Source of the DNA: a bacterium
GTDB taxonomy: Bacteria > UBP6 > UBA1177
DNA length: 64,000 nucleotides
Direction of reading: 5' to 3'
NCBI GenBank assembly: GCA_016290135.1
Contig: JAEESW010000002.1
Location: forward strand, 10,001-74,000
A program made the position numbers and the translations under genes. Position 1 is the stretch's first letter; every line of letters begins with the position of its first letter. The notes under the pieces were generated by a model, which did no database searches, had not been told where the DNA came from, and saw only the letters and a list, made by a program, of their open reading frames with translations. This document shows positions 42,112 through 51,217 of this stretch, piece by piece.

Positions 42112-44525
42112 TACTCTTCACTTGTTTTCAAAGGAATCGACGATTTTACCTTATTCATGATCCTCGGAGTAAGGAAAATCAGCAATTCGCTTCTTTCAAC
42201 TCTGCTTTCTTCCGACTTGAAAAGCCATCCGAGAACAGGGATCTTCGAAAGCAGCGGAACACCTCTCTTCGTCTGGGAAGTAAGGTTGGTGTAAACACCG
42301 CCGATAACGACCGTGTCACCGCTCTTTATCAAAATTTCGGTCTTAGCTTCTTTCTTTATGATCGAAGGTTCGCCGAGGTAGTTCGAATTCGACCAGTCGG
42401 GTTCGCTCTTGTTGATCTCGATGTTGAGAAGGATCGAACCATCAGCCGTGATGTGCGGCGTGGTCTTGAGGATAAGGCTTGCATCGACATATTTCGTCGT
42501 AACGTCGCCGCCTGTACCTCTCGTCGTGATAGGAATACTGGTACCTTGCTGGATCATAGCTTCCTTGTTGTCAAGAGTCGCAACTTTCGGAGAACTTACG
42601 ATCTTGATCTTACCGTCTGATTCCATGACGTTCAAAGTAAGGTTGAGGTCGTTGATCATACCGACGCTGCCGAATGTGAAACCGAGCGTTCCCGTAGGAT
42701 CTGCAGGTCCCGGAACTGCGACATTCGCGCCGACACCAAGGTTATACGGGAATATCGCGTTGGTCGGATGACCGTTCGCATCGGTATAAGTATGGTGGCT
42801 TCCCCACTCGATACCAAGACCGAGAGCAGCCGTCGAAGTAGCCTCGACGATCCTTGCTTCGATAAGGACCTGCGGAGTTTGCGTATCAAGGTAATCGACC
42901 AGCTGTTCCGATTTGTCGAGGATCTCTTCGACATCCTTTACGATAAGGACGTTGGTCCTCTGGTCGTAGCTGACCGTACCTCTGTCGGTAAGGAGCTCTT
43001 TGATCTGCGGAACAAGTTTGTCGGCCATAGCGTAGTTTACCGGAACAAGTCTTACTTTTACAGGTTCCAGTTTTTTCTGCGCGTTCTTCTTTGCAAGCTC
43101 TTCCTCTTTTTCTCTCTGCATCGTTCTGACCGTAGCAACTCTGATGATGTTGCCGAATCTCTCTTTGCCGAGTGATTTGCTTTTGAGGATGACGTCGAGA
43201 GCCTCGTCCCACGGAATATCGACAAGTCTTACCGTGACGGTGCCTTTTACGTCGTCGCCTGCAATGATGTTGAGTTTGCTGATATCGGACATAAGACGAA
43301 GGATATCAAGTATATCGACCTCTTTAAAATCAAGGTTGATCTTTTTGCCGGTGTACTGGACCTGCTCTTCTTCCATATTGACTGCGCCGCCTCTTTCAGC
43401 TTCGCCGCCTTCTTCCTGAGCGACAGCCGCCTGCGGAAGTCTTACGATCTGAGCTTCGGAATAACCTGCAACGCCCTGGACTTTTTCAGCTTCGGTGTTG
43501 AAAACGAAATCGCTGCCGTGAGCGGTCTCTTCGATCTTGAGATCATGCTTCGCCGATTTCATCTTCGCGATGATCTTTACATTTTCCTTGTCGTTATAAA
43601 CAGCAAGTTCGGCAACAGGACCGGTAAGCGAAGTCGCATCGATGACCTGCTCTTTGTCCTTTGCGATGAAAGCGTTTTTAACAGTGATCTCTATCGTCTG
43701 ACCTGCAACGTTTTTGCTGATCTCGAGTTTTTTGTCCGATTTTACCTTGAGGATCTCGGGATCTTCGCCGATGAAAGCAAGTCCCTGGATCTCGGTCCTG
43801 TTTTCAACAGCCGGGATCTCTTCGGTCTTTTCAGCAGGTTTCGCTTCAGCTACGGCAGTTTCAGCCGGCTGGTTTTTGAAAGCCGCGAACTGCTTTTTGC
43901 CTTCTGCATTGAAAGCATAGACTTTCGAGCGGCTGATCGAGAAATACTGCGGGATATCCTTTTCGATAACGACGCGGTATCCTGCCGGATGGTTCGCACT
44001 TCTCGCACCCTTTACCGATTTCATGGAACCTTTGATCCCGATAAAATCGAAAACGAGCCTGTCCGGACCTTTAAGCGTGAAAAATCTGACTTTTTCAGGC
44101 TGTTCGGTGAATGCAAAACTGATATTTCCCGACTTCGAATTCATCGTGACGCGGCTGTTTTTGAGCTCTTTCGCTTCAGACATCGAAACGAGGCTGTCGA
44201 AATCGCCGGTCTTTACGGAAGTCATGCCTGTTGCAAGCGACTCGAAAAGGACATTGCCCTCGTCCGCGTCGATCTTGAGATGAGCAGCCTTTCTGCCGTT
44301 GACAGTCCCCTGTTCAGCGGTTCCTTCAGCAGCTTCTCCGAGGCCGATGACTTCAACGCTGTCGGAATTGAGTTTAAAGTAAGTTCCGTCAAAATTTTCG
44401 GAAACAACGACTACGTTCCCGTTCTGTTCGACGGACAGTGAATCATTCTTGTTCTGCGCAACAGCAAAAACCGTTACTACCGAAAAAACCAAAACAAGAA
44501 CAAATGATAACCTGAGACTTTTCAT
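42111..44525 (-). CDS. pilQ: Type IV pilus secretin PilQ
   Basis: Outer-membrane channel through which the pilus passes. 804 residues: signal peptide (to about Ala23), two AMIN-like beta regions (about 30-190 and 255-360), an STN/N0 domain (FKEVDILDILRLMSDISKLNI, about 405-470), N1 domain, and the secretin core with VLIEARIVEATSTAALGLGIEWG and the C-terminal SELLIFLTPRIM (long motifs read in part). Last pilus gene of pilMNOPQ; aroC follows directly. Confidence 0.95.
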   Translation of the reverse strand: MKSLRLSFVLVLVFSVVTVFAVAQNKNDSLSVEQNGNVVVVSENFDGTYFKLNSDSVEVIGLGEAAEGTAEQGTVNGRKAAHLKIDADEGNVLFESLATGMTSVKTGDFDSLVSMSEAKELKNSRVTMNSKSGNISFAFTEQPEKVRFFTLKGPDRLVFDFIGIKGSMKSVKGARSANHPAGYRVVIEKDIPQYFSISRSKVYAFNAEGKKQFAAFKNQPAETAVAEAKPAEKTEEIPAVENRTEIQGLAFIGEDPEILKVKSDKKLEISKNVAGQTIEITVKNAFIAKDKEQVIDATSLTGPVAELAVYNDKENVKIIAKMKSAKHDLKIEETAHGSDFVFNTEAEKVQGVAGYSEAQIVRLPQAAVAQEEGGEAERGGAVNMEEEQVQYTGKKINLDFKEVDILDILRLMSDISKLNIIAGDDVKGTVTVRLVDIPWDEALDVILKSKSLGKERFGNIIRVATVRTMQREKEEELAKKNAQKKLEPVKVRLVPVNYAMADKLVPQIKELLTDRGTVSYDQRTNVLIVKDVEEILDKSEQLVDYLDTQTPQVLIEARIVEATSTAALGLGIEWGSHHTYTDANGHPTNAIFPYNLGVGANVAVPGPADPTGTLGFTFGSVGMINDLNLTLNVMESDGKIKIVSSPKVATLDNKEAMIQQGTSIPITTRGTGGDVTTKYVDASLILKTTPHITADGSILLNIEINKSEPDWSNSNYLGEPSIIKKEAKTEILIKSGDTVVIGGVYTNLTSQTKRGVPLLSKIPVLGWLFKSEESRVERSELLIFLTPRIMNKVKSSIPLKTSEE

Positions 44526-44541
44526 TACAATCTCCGTTCCA

Positions 44542-45168
44542 TTAGTTATTCAAATTTTCTTTTACTTGCTCTTTTTCGCCGCCGTTGTTGAATTCAGCAG
44601 CGTCATCCGGCTCGTCGGACTCTTTGAGAGGCGACTTTACAGGAAGTTCAAGATACAACTTGTTGATGATCTTTCTTCCGAGCGGATCTTTGTATGTTTC
44701 GACGATCTCGAGCTTGTCAGGCAGGATCCTGCTGATCTTTCCCCAGTTTTTGCCGATAAAGCTGCCGTTCTTGACAATGTAGCTCTTTCCGTCAGGGGCT
44801 ATAACGACCGCTTTCGGATCAGTTATACCATAGATTATAGCAGAAAGTCTGAGGTCAGTGACATCGAAATTCTGCAGCTCGCTGACGATCTTTTTCTCTT
44901 TGTTGAGACTCGCCATGTCGCCGAAATAGTTTCTGAAAGGATCCTTTTTACCGACAGCGGAGTAGCGGTAGTTCGACCTTCTCTGCGCGATATCGGTAAT
45001 ATCGATCTCTTTTTTTGTCTTGTTCTCAGTCGATTTGGTCTTGCTTACCCTTTCGTATTCGGCTTTGTAGTCGTAGGGTTCGATCTGATATTCGTTGGCG
45101 CAGCCTGCAAGGACCGAAAGCAGGATCAAACATGACATCCATACTAAAGCGTTGATCTTATTTTGCAT
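44542..45168 (-). CDS. pilP: Type IV pilus lipoprotein PilP
   Basis: 208 residues with lipobox LAGC (Cys23), an extended linker and a C-terminal beta domain with KKDPFRNYF and YKDPLGRKIINKLYLELP, as in PilP. It links the inner-membrane PilNO complex to PilQ. The ATG at 45168 has GAGGT upstream; a GTG at 45180 is also in frame but lies on the ribosome-binding site. Overlaps pilO by 11 bp. Confidence 0.88.
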   Translation of the reverse strand: MQNKINALVWMSCLILLSVLAGCANEYQIEPYDYKAEYERVSKTKSTENKTKKEIDITDIAQRRSNYRYSAVGKKDPFRNYFGDMASLNKEKKIVSELQNFDVTDLRLSAIIYGITDPKAVVIAPDGKSYIVKNGSFIGKNWGKISRILPDKLEIVETYKDPLGRKIINKLYLELPVKSPLKESDEPDDAAEFNNGGEKEQVKENLNN

Positions 45169-45820
45169 TCTGACCTCCACCCATCTCGGCTGACGAAAGG
45201 AAACGGTAAGTCGTCGCCCTGAAAGTTATGTCGAGCGCGGTCTTGTTCGGCTGGAAACCGCCGAAAGCAGTCGTGACCTTGCTCTTTTTGTTGTCTTTTT
45301 TAGCGCTGCCGTCGTTTGAGCCGATGACCTTCATTTCAAGATCGCTGACATTGACGATACGCGCAAGTTTGTTAACGCTGTCGAAGAAGCCGAGGACTTC
45401 GTGGAAACTTCCCTTGACTTTCATCGATACGGGAACTTCCGCGTAGAACTCTTTTTTACGCTCGGCAAGAGGTTCGAAGTAATAGACTTCAAGACCGAAC
45501 TTTTCCGCTTCGTCGGAGAGCTTTTTGAGCAGAGAGGGAATCTCTTTTTTATCCGGAAGCATACTGATGGCGACTTTCAGGTCTCTGTCGAGAGCCTCGA
45601 CTTCCTCCATGAACTGCCCTCTGTCACGAACCAGCACGACCATTTTGGAGAATTCCGCCTTCTTCGAGTTATACTCTCTGTAAAGCGATTCCATCGTGTC
45701 GACATGCGGCATATAAACAGTGACGTAGTAAACCGCGATGATGACGACAAGGACCAGAAGCAATCCTCCGTACCTGTATGCCGGTTTTAATTTTCCGATA
45801 TTTACCAGCAAGGATTTCAT
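45158..45820 (-). CDS. pilO: Type IV pilus alignment protein PilO
   Basis: 220 residues: short cytoplasmic tail, one helix (about 17-36), coiled coil and a periplasmic ferredoxin-like domain with EVYYFEPLAER and VPVSMKVKGSFHEVLGFFD. PilO pairs with PilN. The ATG at 45820 is preferred because GGAGG lies 7 nt upstream; the in-frame GTG two codons before leaves no spacing. Confidence 0.9.
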   Translation of the reverse strand: MKSLLVNIGKLKPAYRYGGLLLVLVVIIAVYYVTVYMPHVDTMESLYREYNSKKAEFSKMVVLVRDRGQFMEEVEALDRDLKVAISMLPDKKEIPSLLKKLSDEAEKFGLEVYYFEPLAERKKEFYAEVPVSMKVKGSFHEVLGFFDSVNKLARIVNVSDLEMKVIGSNDGSAKKDNKKSKVTTAFGGFQPNKTALDITFRATTYRFLSSAEMGGGQNAK

Positions 45821-45832
45821 ATTCACTCCTCC

Positions 45833-46471
45833 CTATTGATTAGCACTCGGTTGAGCTGCCGCATTTCCTGCCGCAGGCTGCTGTCCCTCTTCAGGTTTCG
45901 GCTGGGCAGGCTGTTCCTGTCTTCCCGCGAAATGAACAGTCGTGTTCAAACCGTAGGAAAGCACCGTAACACCCTGGACAGCTTTGTCCTTCGTAACCTT
46001 TTTGAGGTTGATGTTCGAAAAGAAAAGGGAATTTTCAAGCTGTTTCATGAAGTTCGCGACTTCCTGGTTCTCCAAAGTCTTTCCGTCGAGATCGAGTTTG
46101 TTGCCTTTGATCGTGAGTTTGTCAGCCCAGATCTTGTTCGACGGAAGTTTCAGCGAAAGTTCGTCAAGAACTCTGACCGGACCGATATTCTGCTCCTGCA
46201 GCTTGATGATCATATCCATTTTTTCCTGAAGTTTCGCTTTTTTGTCTTTCAGGTTCTGGATCTCGCCCATTATCGATTTGAGTTTTGCGATCTCGGCGTC
46301 AGCCTCTGCGATGCGCTCCCTGCTCTCCTCTTCTCTTTTGGTAAGAAGCGAGCTGTTGGAAATTATGAGAACGATGACGACTACGATCGAAATCAGGCAG
46401 ATGGCGATAAAGCCCTTCGCCTCGGTTATGAGCTTGTCTTCCTTTACGGGTAACAGATTGATCTTTATCAT
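45833..46471 (-). CDS. pilN: Type IV pilus alignment protein PilN
   Basis: 212 residues: an N-terminal INLLP motif that binds PilM, one membrane helix (about 22-42), a coiled coil and a periplasmic domain, with an added Gln/Pro/Ala-rich C-terminal tail. The start overlaps the pilM stop by 4 bp. Confidence 0.92.
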   Translation of the reverse strand: MIKINLLPVKEDKLITEAKGFIAICLISIVVVIVLIISNSSLLTKREEESRERIAEADAEIAKLKSIMGEIQNLKDKKAKLQEKMDMIIKLQEQNIGPVRVLDELSLKLPSNKIWADKLTIKGNKLDLDGKTLENQEVANFMKQLENSLFFSNINLKKVTKDKAVQGVTVLSYGLNTTVHFAGRQEQPAQPKPEEGQQPAAGNAAAQPSANQ

Positions 46472-47523
46472 TGTTCGTCCATCCTCCGTAATGCTAATCC
46501 GAGACTCAGTGCAGCGATGTGGCTGTAATCCTCAACTTCCTCTCTCGAAAGGACCTGCCCCGGAACGATTATCTCTTTGAACGGGTTCATTCTTTCGACG
46601 GGAATCGTCAGAGTCGACTGCAGAGCCTGCATGAAGGTGAAACTTTTCGTCGTTCCGCCGGTCACGAAGACTTTTGCAACGCTGTCTTCCGGATTCGTGT
46701 TTGTATAGTAATCAAAAACCCTCATTATGTCGGAGACCATGTTCTTCGCAACGTCGGCAATGATCTCTTCGACCTGGTTCGGAAGGATCGAATCGCCCGC
46801 CGCGTGAGTTCCCGATTTAAGGCTCTCAGCCTGCTGGAAACTGACTTTAAGCCTTCTCGTGATCTCTTCAGTGATGAAGTTTCCGCCCGTCAGGACATCT
46901 CTGAAGAACCTGACATTGCCGTTCGATATAACGACGATGTTGGTCTTCGAAGCGCCGATATTGAGGACAGCGACCGTGTTGTCCTTTTCTTCCGGGTAGT
47001 TGAGTTCGAAAATGTTTGCAAGAGCTGTAGCATCGATCTCGACAGACATCGGTTTTACACCGGCATCGCTTACGACCTGGATAAAGTCGCCGATAAGATC
47101 TTTTCTTGCCGCGATGAGAATGACTCTGTCGCGCCCGTCCTCGACGATATCGGTCTTGATGCCGTCAAAGTAGATCTCTTTGATGTCGTGCGGGATATGA
47201 GTTTCAGCCTCGACTCTCAACGCATCGTAGAACTCCTGCTGAGAAACCTTCGGAACGTTGATGACTCTGTTGATGATTCCGTGTCCCGCAACTGCGATCG
47301 AGCAGAATTTGTCTCTGAATCTCTCCTTTGCGAGAAGCGTTTTGACAGCATCGTTCATTTCATACGTGTTCATGATGCTGCCGTCGACCATCGTGTTTAC
47401 CGGAATCGGGACAAACCCGAATTTTTTAAGCTGATATTTTCCCTTCCCCTTTTTCTGGAGCTGGGCAGCTTTGATCAGATAAGACCCGAGGTCAAGTCCC
47501 ATCAGTTGCTTGTTATAAAACAT
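46468..47523 (-). CDS. pilM: Type IV pilus protein PilM
   Basis: 351-residue actin-like (FtsA-fold) cytosolic protein. It opens with GLDLGSYLIKAAQL, and AVLNIGASKTNIVVI and VFVTGGTTKSF supply further nucleotide-binding motifs. PilM binds the PilN tail and the motor side of the pilus machine. Second gene of the operon after the small XRE regulator. Confidence 0.93.
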   Translation of the reverse strand: MFYNKQLMGLDLGSYLIKAAQLQKKGKGKYQLKKFGFVPIPVNTMVDGSIMNTYEMNDAVKTLLAKERFRDKFCSIAVAGHGIINRVINVPKVSQQEFYDALRVEAETHIPHDIKEIYFDGIKTDIVEDGRDRVILIAARKDLIGDFIQVVSDAGVKPMSVEIDATALANIFELNYPEEKDNTVAVLNIGASKTNIVVISNGNVRFFRDVLTGGNFITEEITRRLKVSFQQAESLKSGTHAAGDSILPNQVEEIIADVAKNMVSDIMRVFDYYTNTNPEDSVAKVFVTGGTTKSFTFMQALQSTLTIPVERMNPFKEIIVPGQVLSREEVEDYSHIAALSLGLALRRMDEQ

Positions 47524-47538
47524 CGCCGCCTCCTCTGG

Positions 47539-47745
47539 CTATTCTTCATCATCCGAAAAAACTTTATGTTTTTCATCAAGCGAAAGTCCCAGAGCAAGAA
47601 GAATCTTTCTCTTCGTTTCCATGCGGCACTTTCCGTTCTTTTCTATCCTGTCGATAGTAAGAACCGAAACGCCCGCCTTTCTTGCGAGTTCAGATTTGCT
47701 CATAAGAAGCCTTTCTCTCATTTTTTTAAGGTTGTTTTCAGTCAT
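47539..47745 (-). CDS. XRE-family DNA-binding protein heading the pilM operon
   Basis: 68 residues that form one Cro/C1-type helix-turn-helix: LLMSKSELARKAGVSVLTIDRIEKNGK is the HTH core. No other domain is present. It starts after a GGAG site and lies 15 bp before pilM. It could repress its own promoter and so the whole pilMNOPQ-aroCKB unit; this is inferred from position. Confidence 0.88.
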   Translation of the reverse strand: MTENNLKKMRERLLMSKSELARKAGVSVLTIDRIEKNGKCRMETKRKILLALGLSLDEKHKVFSDDEE

Positions 47746-47785
47746 TGCCTACTCCTTCGCAATAAAAATAACACATCCGGAGGCA

Positions 47786-47813
47786 ATGATAGTAAGAAAA
47801 ATGTAAAAAGCAA
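47786..47813 (-). promoter_or_regulatory. Promoter of the XRE-pilMNOPQ-aro operon
   Basis: Minus-strand TTGCTT (47808-47813) and TATCAT (47786-47791), 16-bp spacer, about 41 bp before the XRE start codon. The DNA upstream to 47880 is AT-rich with small palindromic ATATGAATATGATATAT-type sequences. Confidence 0.6.
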
Positions 47814-47883
47814 GAAAATTTTGCAAAAAAATATATCATATTCATATAATTATGCAAAATATTACTAAAAAAGCCTTGCATTT

Positions 47884-49167
47884 TTAACCATTTTTACGTT
47901 CTATTGATATTCCTATTCCAGTCAATTTATCCTCAATCGACTCATATCCGCGGTCGATCTGGCGTACATTGTATATCCTGCTTCTCCCTTTTGCCACCGC
48001 AGCTGCCATGAGCATCGACATCCCGGCACGGATATCGGGCGAATCAAGGCTCGCGCCGTGAAGCTGCGATGCTCCGGAGACGACAACCCTGTGCGGGTCG
48101 CACAAAATTATCTGGGCTCCCATCGCAACGAGCCTGTCAACAAAAAAGAGTCTGCTTTCAAACATTTTTTCAAAGAAAAGCACCGTTCCGTCAGCCTGGG
48201 TCGCAGCAACGATCGCTATTGACATAAGATCGGACGGAAACGAAGGCCAGATGCCGTCGTCGATCTTTGCGATCCCGTTGTTCATCTCTTTCATGACGGT
48301 CATTTTCTGTGACGGAACAAAAATATCGTTTCCACGTCTTTCGGTCTTGATCCCAAGTTTGCCGAAAGTGTGCAGGACCATCCTTAAAGTATTATCGCGC
48401 GCGGAATCCTTAATAAGAAGTTCGCCGCCAGTCATCGCCGCCAGAGCGATGTAGCTTCCGGCCTCGATATAGTCAAAACCGATAGTGTGGCTGCAGCCTG
48501 AAAGCGAGGAGACCCCTTCTATCGTAAGAGTGCTCGATCCGACACCGCTGATCTTCGCTCCCATTTTGTTGAGGAAATTGCAGAGCCCCTGGACATGAGG
48601 TTCTGTCGCGGCGTTCATTATGGTGGTGCGCCCTTCGGCAAGAACAGCCGCCATGACGACGTTTTCAGTCCCCGTTACGCTCGCTTCGTCGAGAAAGATA
48701 TCGGCCCCGACAAGTTTCTCGGCGTGGATCTCATAGCCTTCGCCCTCGACTTTGTAGTCGGCTCCGAGCTGCTTGAACCCGAGGAAATGGGTGTCGAGTC
48801 TCCTTCTTCCGATAACGTCTCCGCCGGGAGGAGGCAGGATCACTTCGCCGTTTCTCGCGAGAAGCGGGCCTGCAAAAAGAACGGACGTCCTCACCTTGCC
48901 GCAAAGATCGCGGTCGAGCGGTTTTCTTTGAAGACGGGCCGCATTCATCTCTATTTTGTTTTTCGAGATCCTTGTGACTGAAACGCCTAGATCACTTGCG
49001 ATTTCGATCATATTTCTGACATCGAGAATATCAGGCACATTGTCGAGCACTACTGTTCCGGAAGAAAGAAGAGCAGCCGCGATCACGGGAAGAGCTTCGT
49101 TTTTGTTGCCCGAAGTCACTATCTCGCCTTTTACCGCGGCACCGCCTTGAATATCAAAATATTCCAT
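47884..49167 (-). CDS. murA: UDP-N-acetylglucosamine 1-carboxyvinyltransferase (MurA), Asp in place of the active-site Cys
   Basis: First committed step of peptidoglycan synthesis, transferring enolpyruvate from PEP to UDP-GlcNAc. 427 residues. Motifs: GGAAVKGEIVTSGNKNEALP at the start (PEP/UDP sugar site), VRTSVLFAGPLLAR, and GGDVIGRRRLDTH. The third motif normally reads GGCxIGxRPxDLH, with Cys (E. coli Cys115) as proton donor and target of fosfomycin. Here the codon at 48817-48819 is GAC (Asp117). The same Cys-to-Asp change is known from Mycobacterium, Chlamydia and Borrelia MurA, which stay active and are insensitive to fosfomycin. Confidence 0.95.
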   Translation of the reverse strand: MEYFDIQGGAAVKGEIVTSGNKNEALPVIAAALLSSGTVVLDNVPDILDVRNMIEIASDLGVSVTRISKNKIEMNAARLQRKPLDRDLCGKVRTSVLFAGPLLARNGEVILPPPGGDVIGRRRLDTHFLGFKQLGADYKVEGEGYEIHAEKLVGADIFLDEASVTGTENVVMAAVLAEGRTTIMNAATEPHVQGLCNFLNKMGAKISGVGSSTLTIEGVSSLSGCSHTIGFDYIEAGSYIALAAMTGGELLIKDSARDNTLRMVLHTFGKLGIKTERRGNDIFVPSQKMTVMKEMNNGIAKIDDGIWPSFPSDLMSIAIVAATQADGTVLFFEKMFESRLFFVDRLVAMGAQIILCDPHRVVVSGASQLHGASLDSPDIRAGMSMLMAAAVAKGRSRIYNVRQIDRGYESIEDKLTGIGISIERKNG

Positions 49168-49237
49168 TCAGACATCCTCAAAAAAAACGTCGGCGAGGAG
49201 TTTATCCGAAAATATTTTTTTTTTCCATTTTTTAGGC

Positions 49238-49265
49238 AAAAAAAAGGGCTCCCCGGAGGAAGCCC
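49238..49265 (-). terminator. Terminator of the methylmalonyl-CoA decarboxylase operon
   Basis: On the minus strand GGGCTTCC and GGGGAGCCC arms form an 8-bp stem with one G-U pair, followed by eight T. It lies 30 bp after the OadB-like stop and 70 bp before murA, so it separates the two units. Confidence 0.85.
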
Positions 49266-49294
49266 GTAAAAATCACGAATTCCAGAAATACCGC

Positions 49295-51208
49295 TTAGTG
49301 CGGGATGATACCCAGAAGGATACCTGCAGCGATAGCCGAACCGATAACGCCTGCTACATTCGGAGCCATTGCGTGCATAAGAAGGTAGTTCGTCGGATCA
49401 GCCTGTTTACCGATATTCTGTGCGACACGCGCGCTGTCCGGAACCGCCGAAACACCTGCGCAACCGATGATCGGGTTGAGTTTGTTGCCCGGTTTGAGGA
49501 AGCAGTTGATGAGTTTCGCGATCAGAACGCCGCCGGCTGTTGAGATCATGAACGAAAGTGCGCCGAGAGCGAAAATTTTGATCGAAGCAGCGGTCAGGAA
49601 TGTCTGGGCGCTTGTCGAAGCACCGACCGTGATACCGATGAGAACTGTGACGATATCGATAAGAGCGTTGCTTGCAGTCTTCGAAAGTCTGTCTGTTACG
49701 CCCGATTCCTTGATGATGTTTCCGAGAAGAAGCATACCGATCAGAGGAAGTCCGCCGGGAGCGATGAAGGTGCAGACGATGAACGCGACTATCGGGAAAA
49801 CGACTTTTTCACGCTTTGAAACTACACGCGGCGGTTTCATGCGGATGAGTCTTTCCTTTTTGGTCGTAAGAAGTTTTACGATCGGGGGCTGGATAACGGG
49901 AACGAGAGCCATGTACGAGTAAGCCGCGATAGCAACTGCGCCCAGAAGGTGCGGAGCCATGAGGCCTGTCGTGAAAATGGCGGTAGGACCGTCAGCGCCG
50001 CCGATGATGCCGATGGATGCCGCTTCCTGAATGTTGAATCCAAGGAAGATAGCTATAAGGAACGCCGCGAAGATACCGACCTGAGCGCCGCCGCCGATAA
50101 GGATGAGTTTCGGGTTGGCGATCATGTAGGAGAAGTCGGTCATCGCGCCGATACCTAAGAAAATAAGCGGCGGATAGATACCTTTCAGAACTCCGAAGTA
50201 GAGGTAGTTGAGAACTGAACCCGGATCGTAGACGCCGATCTGAACACCTGCTGCGGTCGGAATGTTTCCGATGAGGATTCCGAAACCGATCGGGAGCAGA
50301 AGAAGCGGCTCATAATCCTTCGCGATAGCGAGGAAAATGAAGATGAAAGCGACGAGCATCATGATGAGGTTTCCGATCGTGATGTGCGCTACAGCCGTGG
50401 TGTTGAAGAAACGGGCGATGAAACTTCTGTTCTTCTGAAGGTAATATTCCATCGTTCCGGACGAACGGAGCGAGAAATTGATGAAAAGCGGAGTTACTTC
50501 ATAAGTTTTGCCGAAGTTTTTGATCGAAAGTGTGCGAGTGAGCGTTACGTCACGCGCCGATTCGCCGTTGAGCATGACCGGGAACTGGTCAGCCGGAGCT
50601 TCGAAGTTGATGAATGCGACACCGTTGTCGGCAAGAAGAAGGTCGGAGTGCCTGTATTCCTTCTGTTCGCCGTTCGGGAAGTAAGCCGTGATTTTGTAAT
50701 CCTGTTTCGCAGGATCGAATGAATCAAGGTCAACTGCTGCAAGTGCCGAATCTTTCTGTTCTTTCTGGTTCGGAAGAATAGCTTCGAGACCTGTGATCAT
50801 AAGGTATCTGCCGATCGTTTTTTCATCACGGTGTTCCGCGATGGTCTTGAATTCGGGAGTTCCCTCAACGACATTGTTTGTGACGATAGCCGCATATTCG
50901 GTCTTTTTCTGTGGAGTGTTGTCAAGAAGTTTGTACTCGATCTCGAGCCTTACAAGAGATTCGTTCTCTTTGCTTCCGGTAAAGACTGAATTTGCGCTGC
51001 CTCTTCTGTGGTACATTGCTTTCGGCGGGATGTTCACGCCGCGCGGAGGCAGCGGACGGGCTGCGGGATAAACCTGCGGCGCCTGCTCAGCCTGCTGCTG
51101 AACGGCTTCAGTCTGCTGCTGAGCCGCTTCTTCAGGCTTGGGCTCTTCCTGAGCAAAAAGAAGGAAGCTCAGAAAAAGCGCAAAAATAAAAATCGTATAT
51201 TTCTTCAT
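49295..51208 (-). CDS. oadB: Na+-transporting decarboxylase beta subunit with long N-terminal extension
   Basis: 637 residues. The C-terminal ~360 are the OadB/MmdB/GcdB membrane subunit: nine or so helices, conserved IGIIGGADGPTAIF and GCAGVSAVPDSARV. It couples carboxybiotin decarboxylation to Na+ export. Usual family length is about 370-430 residues. Here ~265 extra residues come first: a signal-peptide-like start ending near AQEE, a Gln/Pro-rich stretch, then a beta-rich domain of unknown type (about 70-260) before the first membrane helix near 275. The extension should lie outside the inner membrane. It is last in the mce-mmdA-oadG-biotin carrier operon. Confidence 0.92.
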   Translation of the reverse strand: MKKYTIFIFALFLSFLLFAQEEPKPEEAAQQQTEAVQQQAEQAPQVYPAARPLPPRGVNIPPKAMYHRRGSANSVFTGSKENESLVRLEIEYKLLDNTPQKKTEYAAIVTNNVVEGTPEFKTIAEHRDEKTIGRYLMITGLEAILPNQKEQKDSALAAVDLDSFDPAKQDYKITAYFPNGEQKEYRHSDLLLADNGVAFINFEAPADQFPVMLNGESARDVTLTRTLSIKNFGKTYEVTPLFINFSLRSSGTMEYYLQKNRSFIARFFNTTAVAHITIGNLIMMLVAFIFIFLAIAKDYEPLLLLPIGFGILIGNIPTAAGVQIGVYDPGSVLNYLYFGVLKGIYPPLIFLGIGAMTDFSYMIANPKLILIGGGAQVGIFAAFLIAIFLGFNIQEAASIGIIGGADGPTAIFTTGLMAPHLLGAVAIAAYSYMALVPVIQPPIVKLLTTKKERLIRMKPPRVVSKREKVVFPIVAFIVCTFIAPGGLPLIGMLLLGNIIKESGVTDRLSKTASNALIDIVTVLIGITVGASTSAQTFLTAASIKIFALGALSFMISTAGGVLIAKLINCFLKPGNKLNPIIGCAGVSAVPDSARVAQNIGKQADPTNYLLMHAMAPNVAGVIGSAIAAGILLGIIPH

Positions 51209-51217
51209 TTTCGCCTC

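Noticed and set aside
46519-47868. A 449-codon open frame antisense to pilM, and similar long antisense frames at 52022-53098, 43518-44441 and 17292-18239
   Set aside because: They mirror strongly biased codon use of well-supported genes on the other strand, have no ribosome-binding sites and encode low-complexity Arg/Asp/Phe-rich products.
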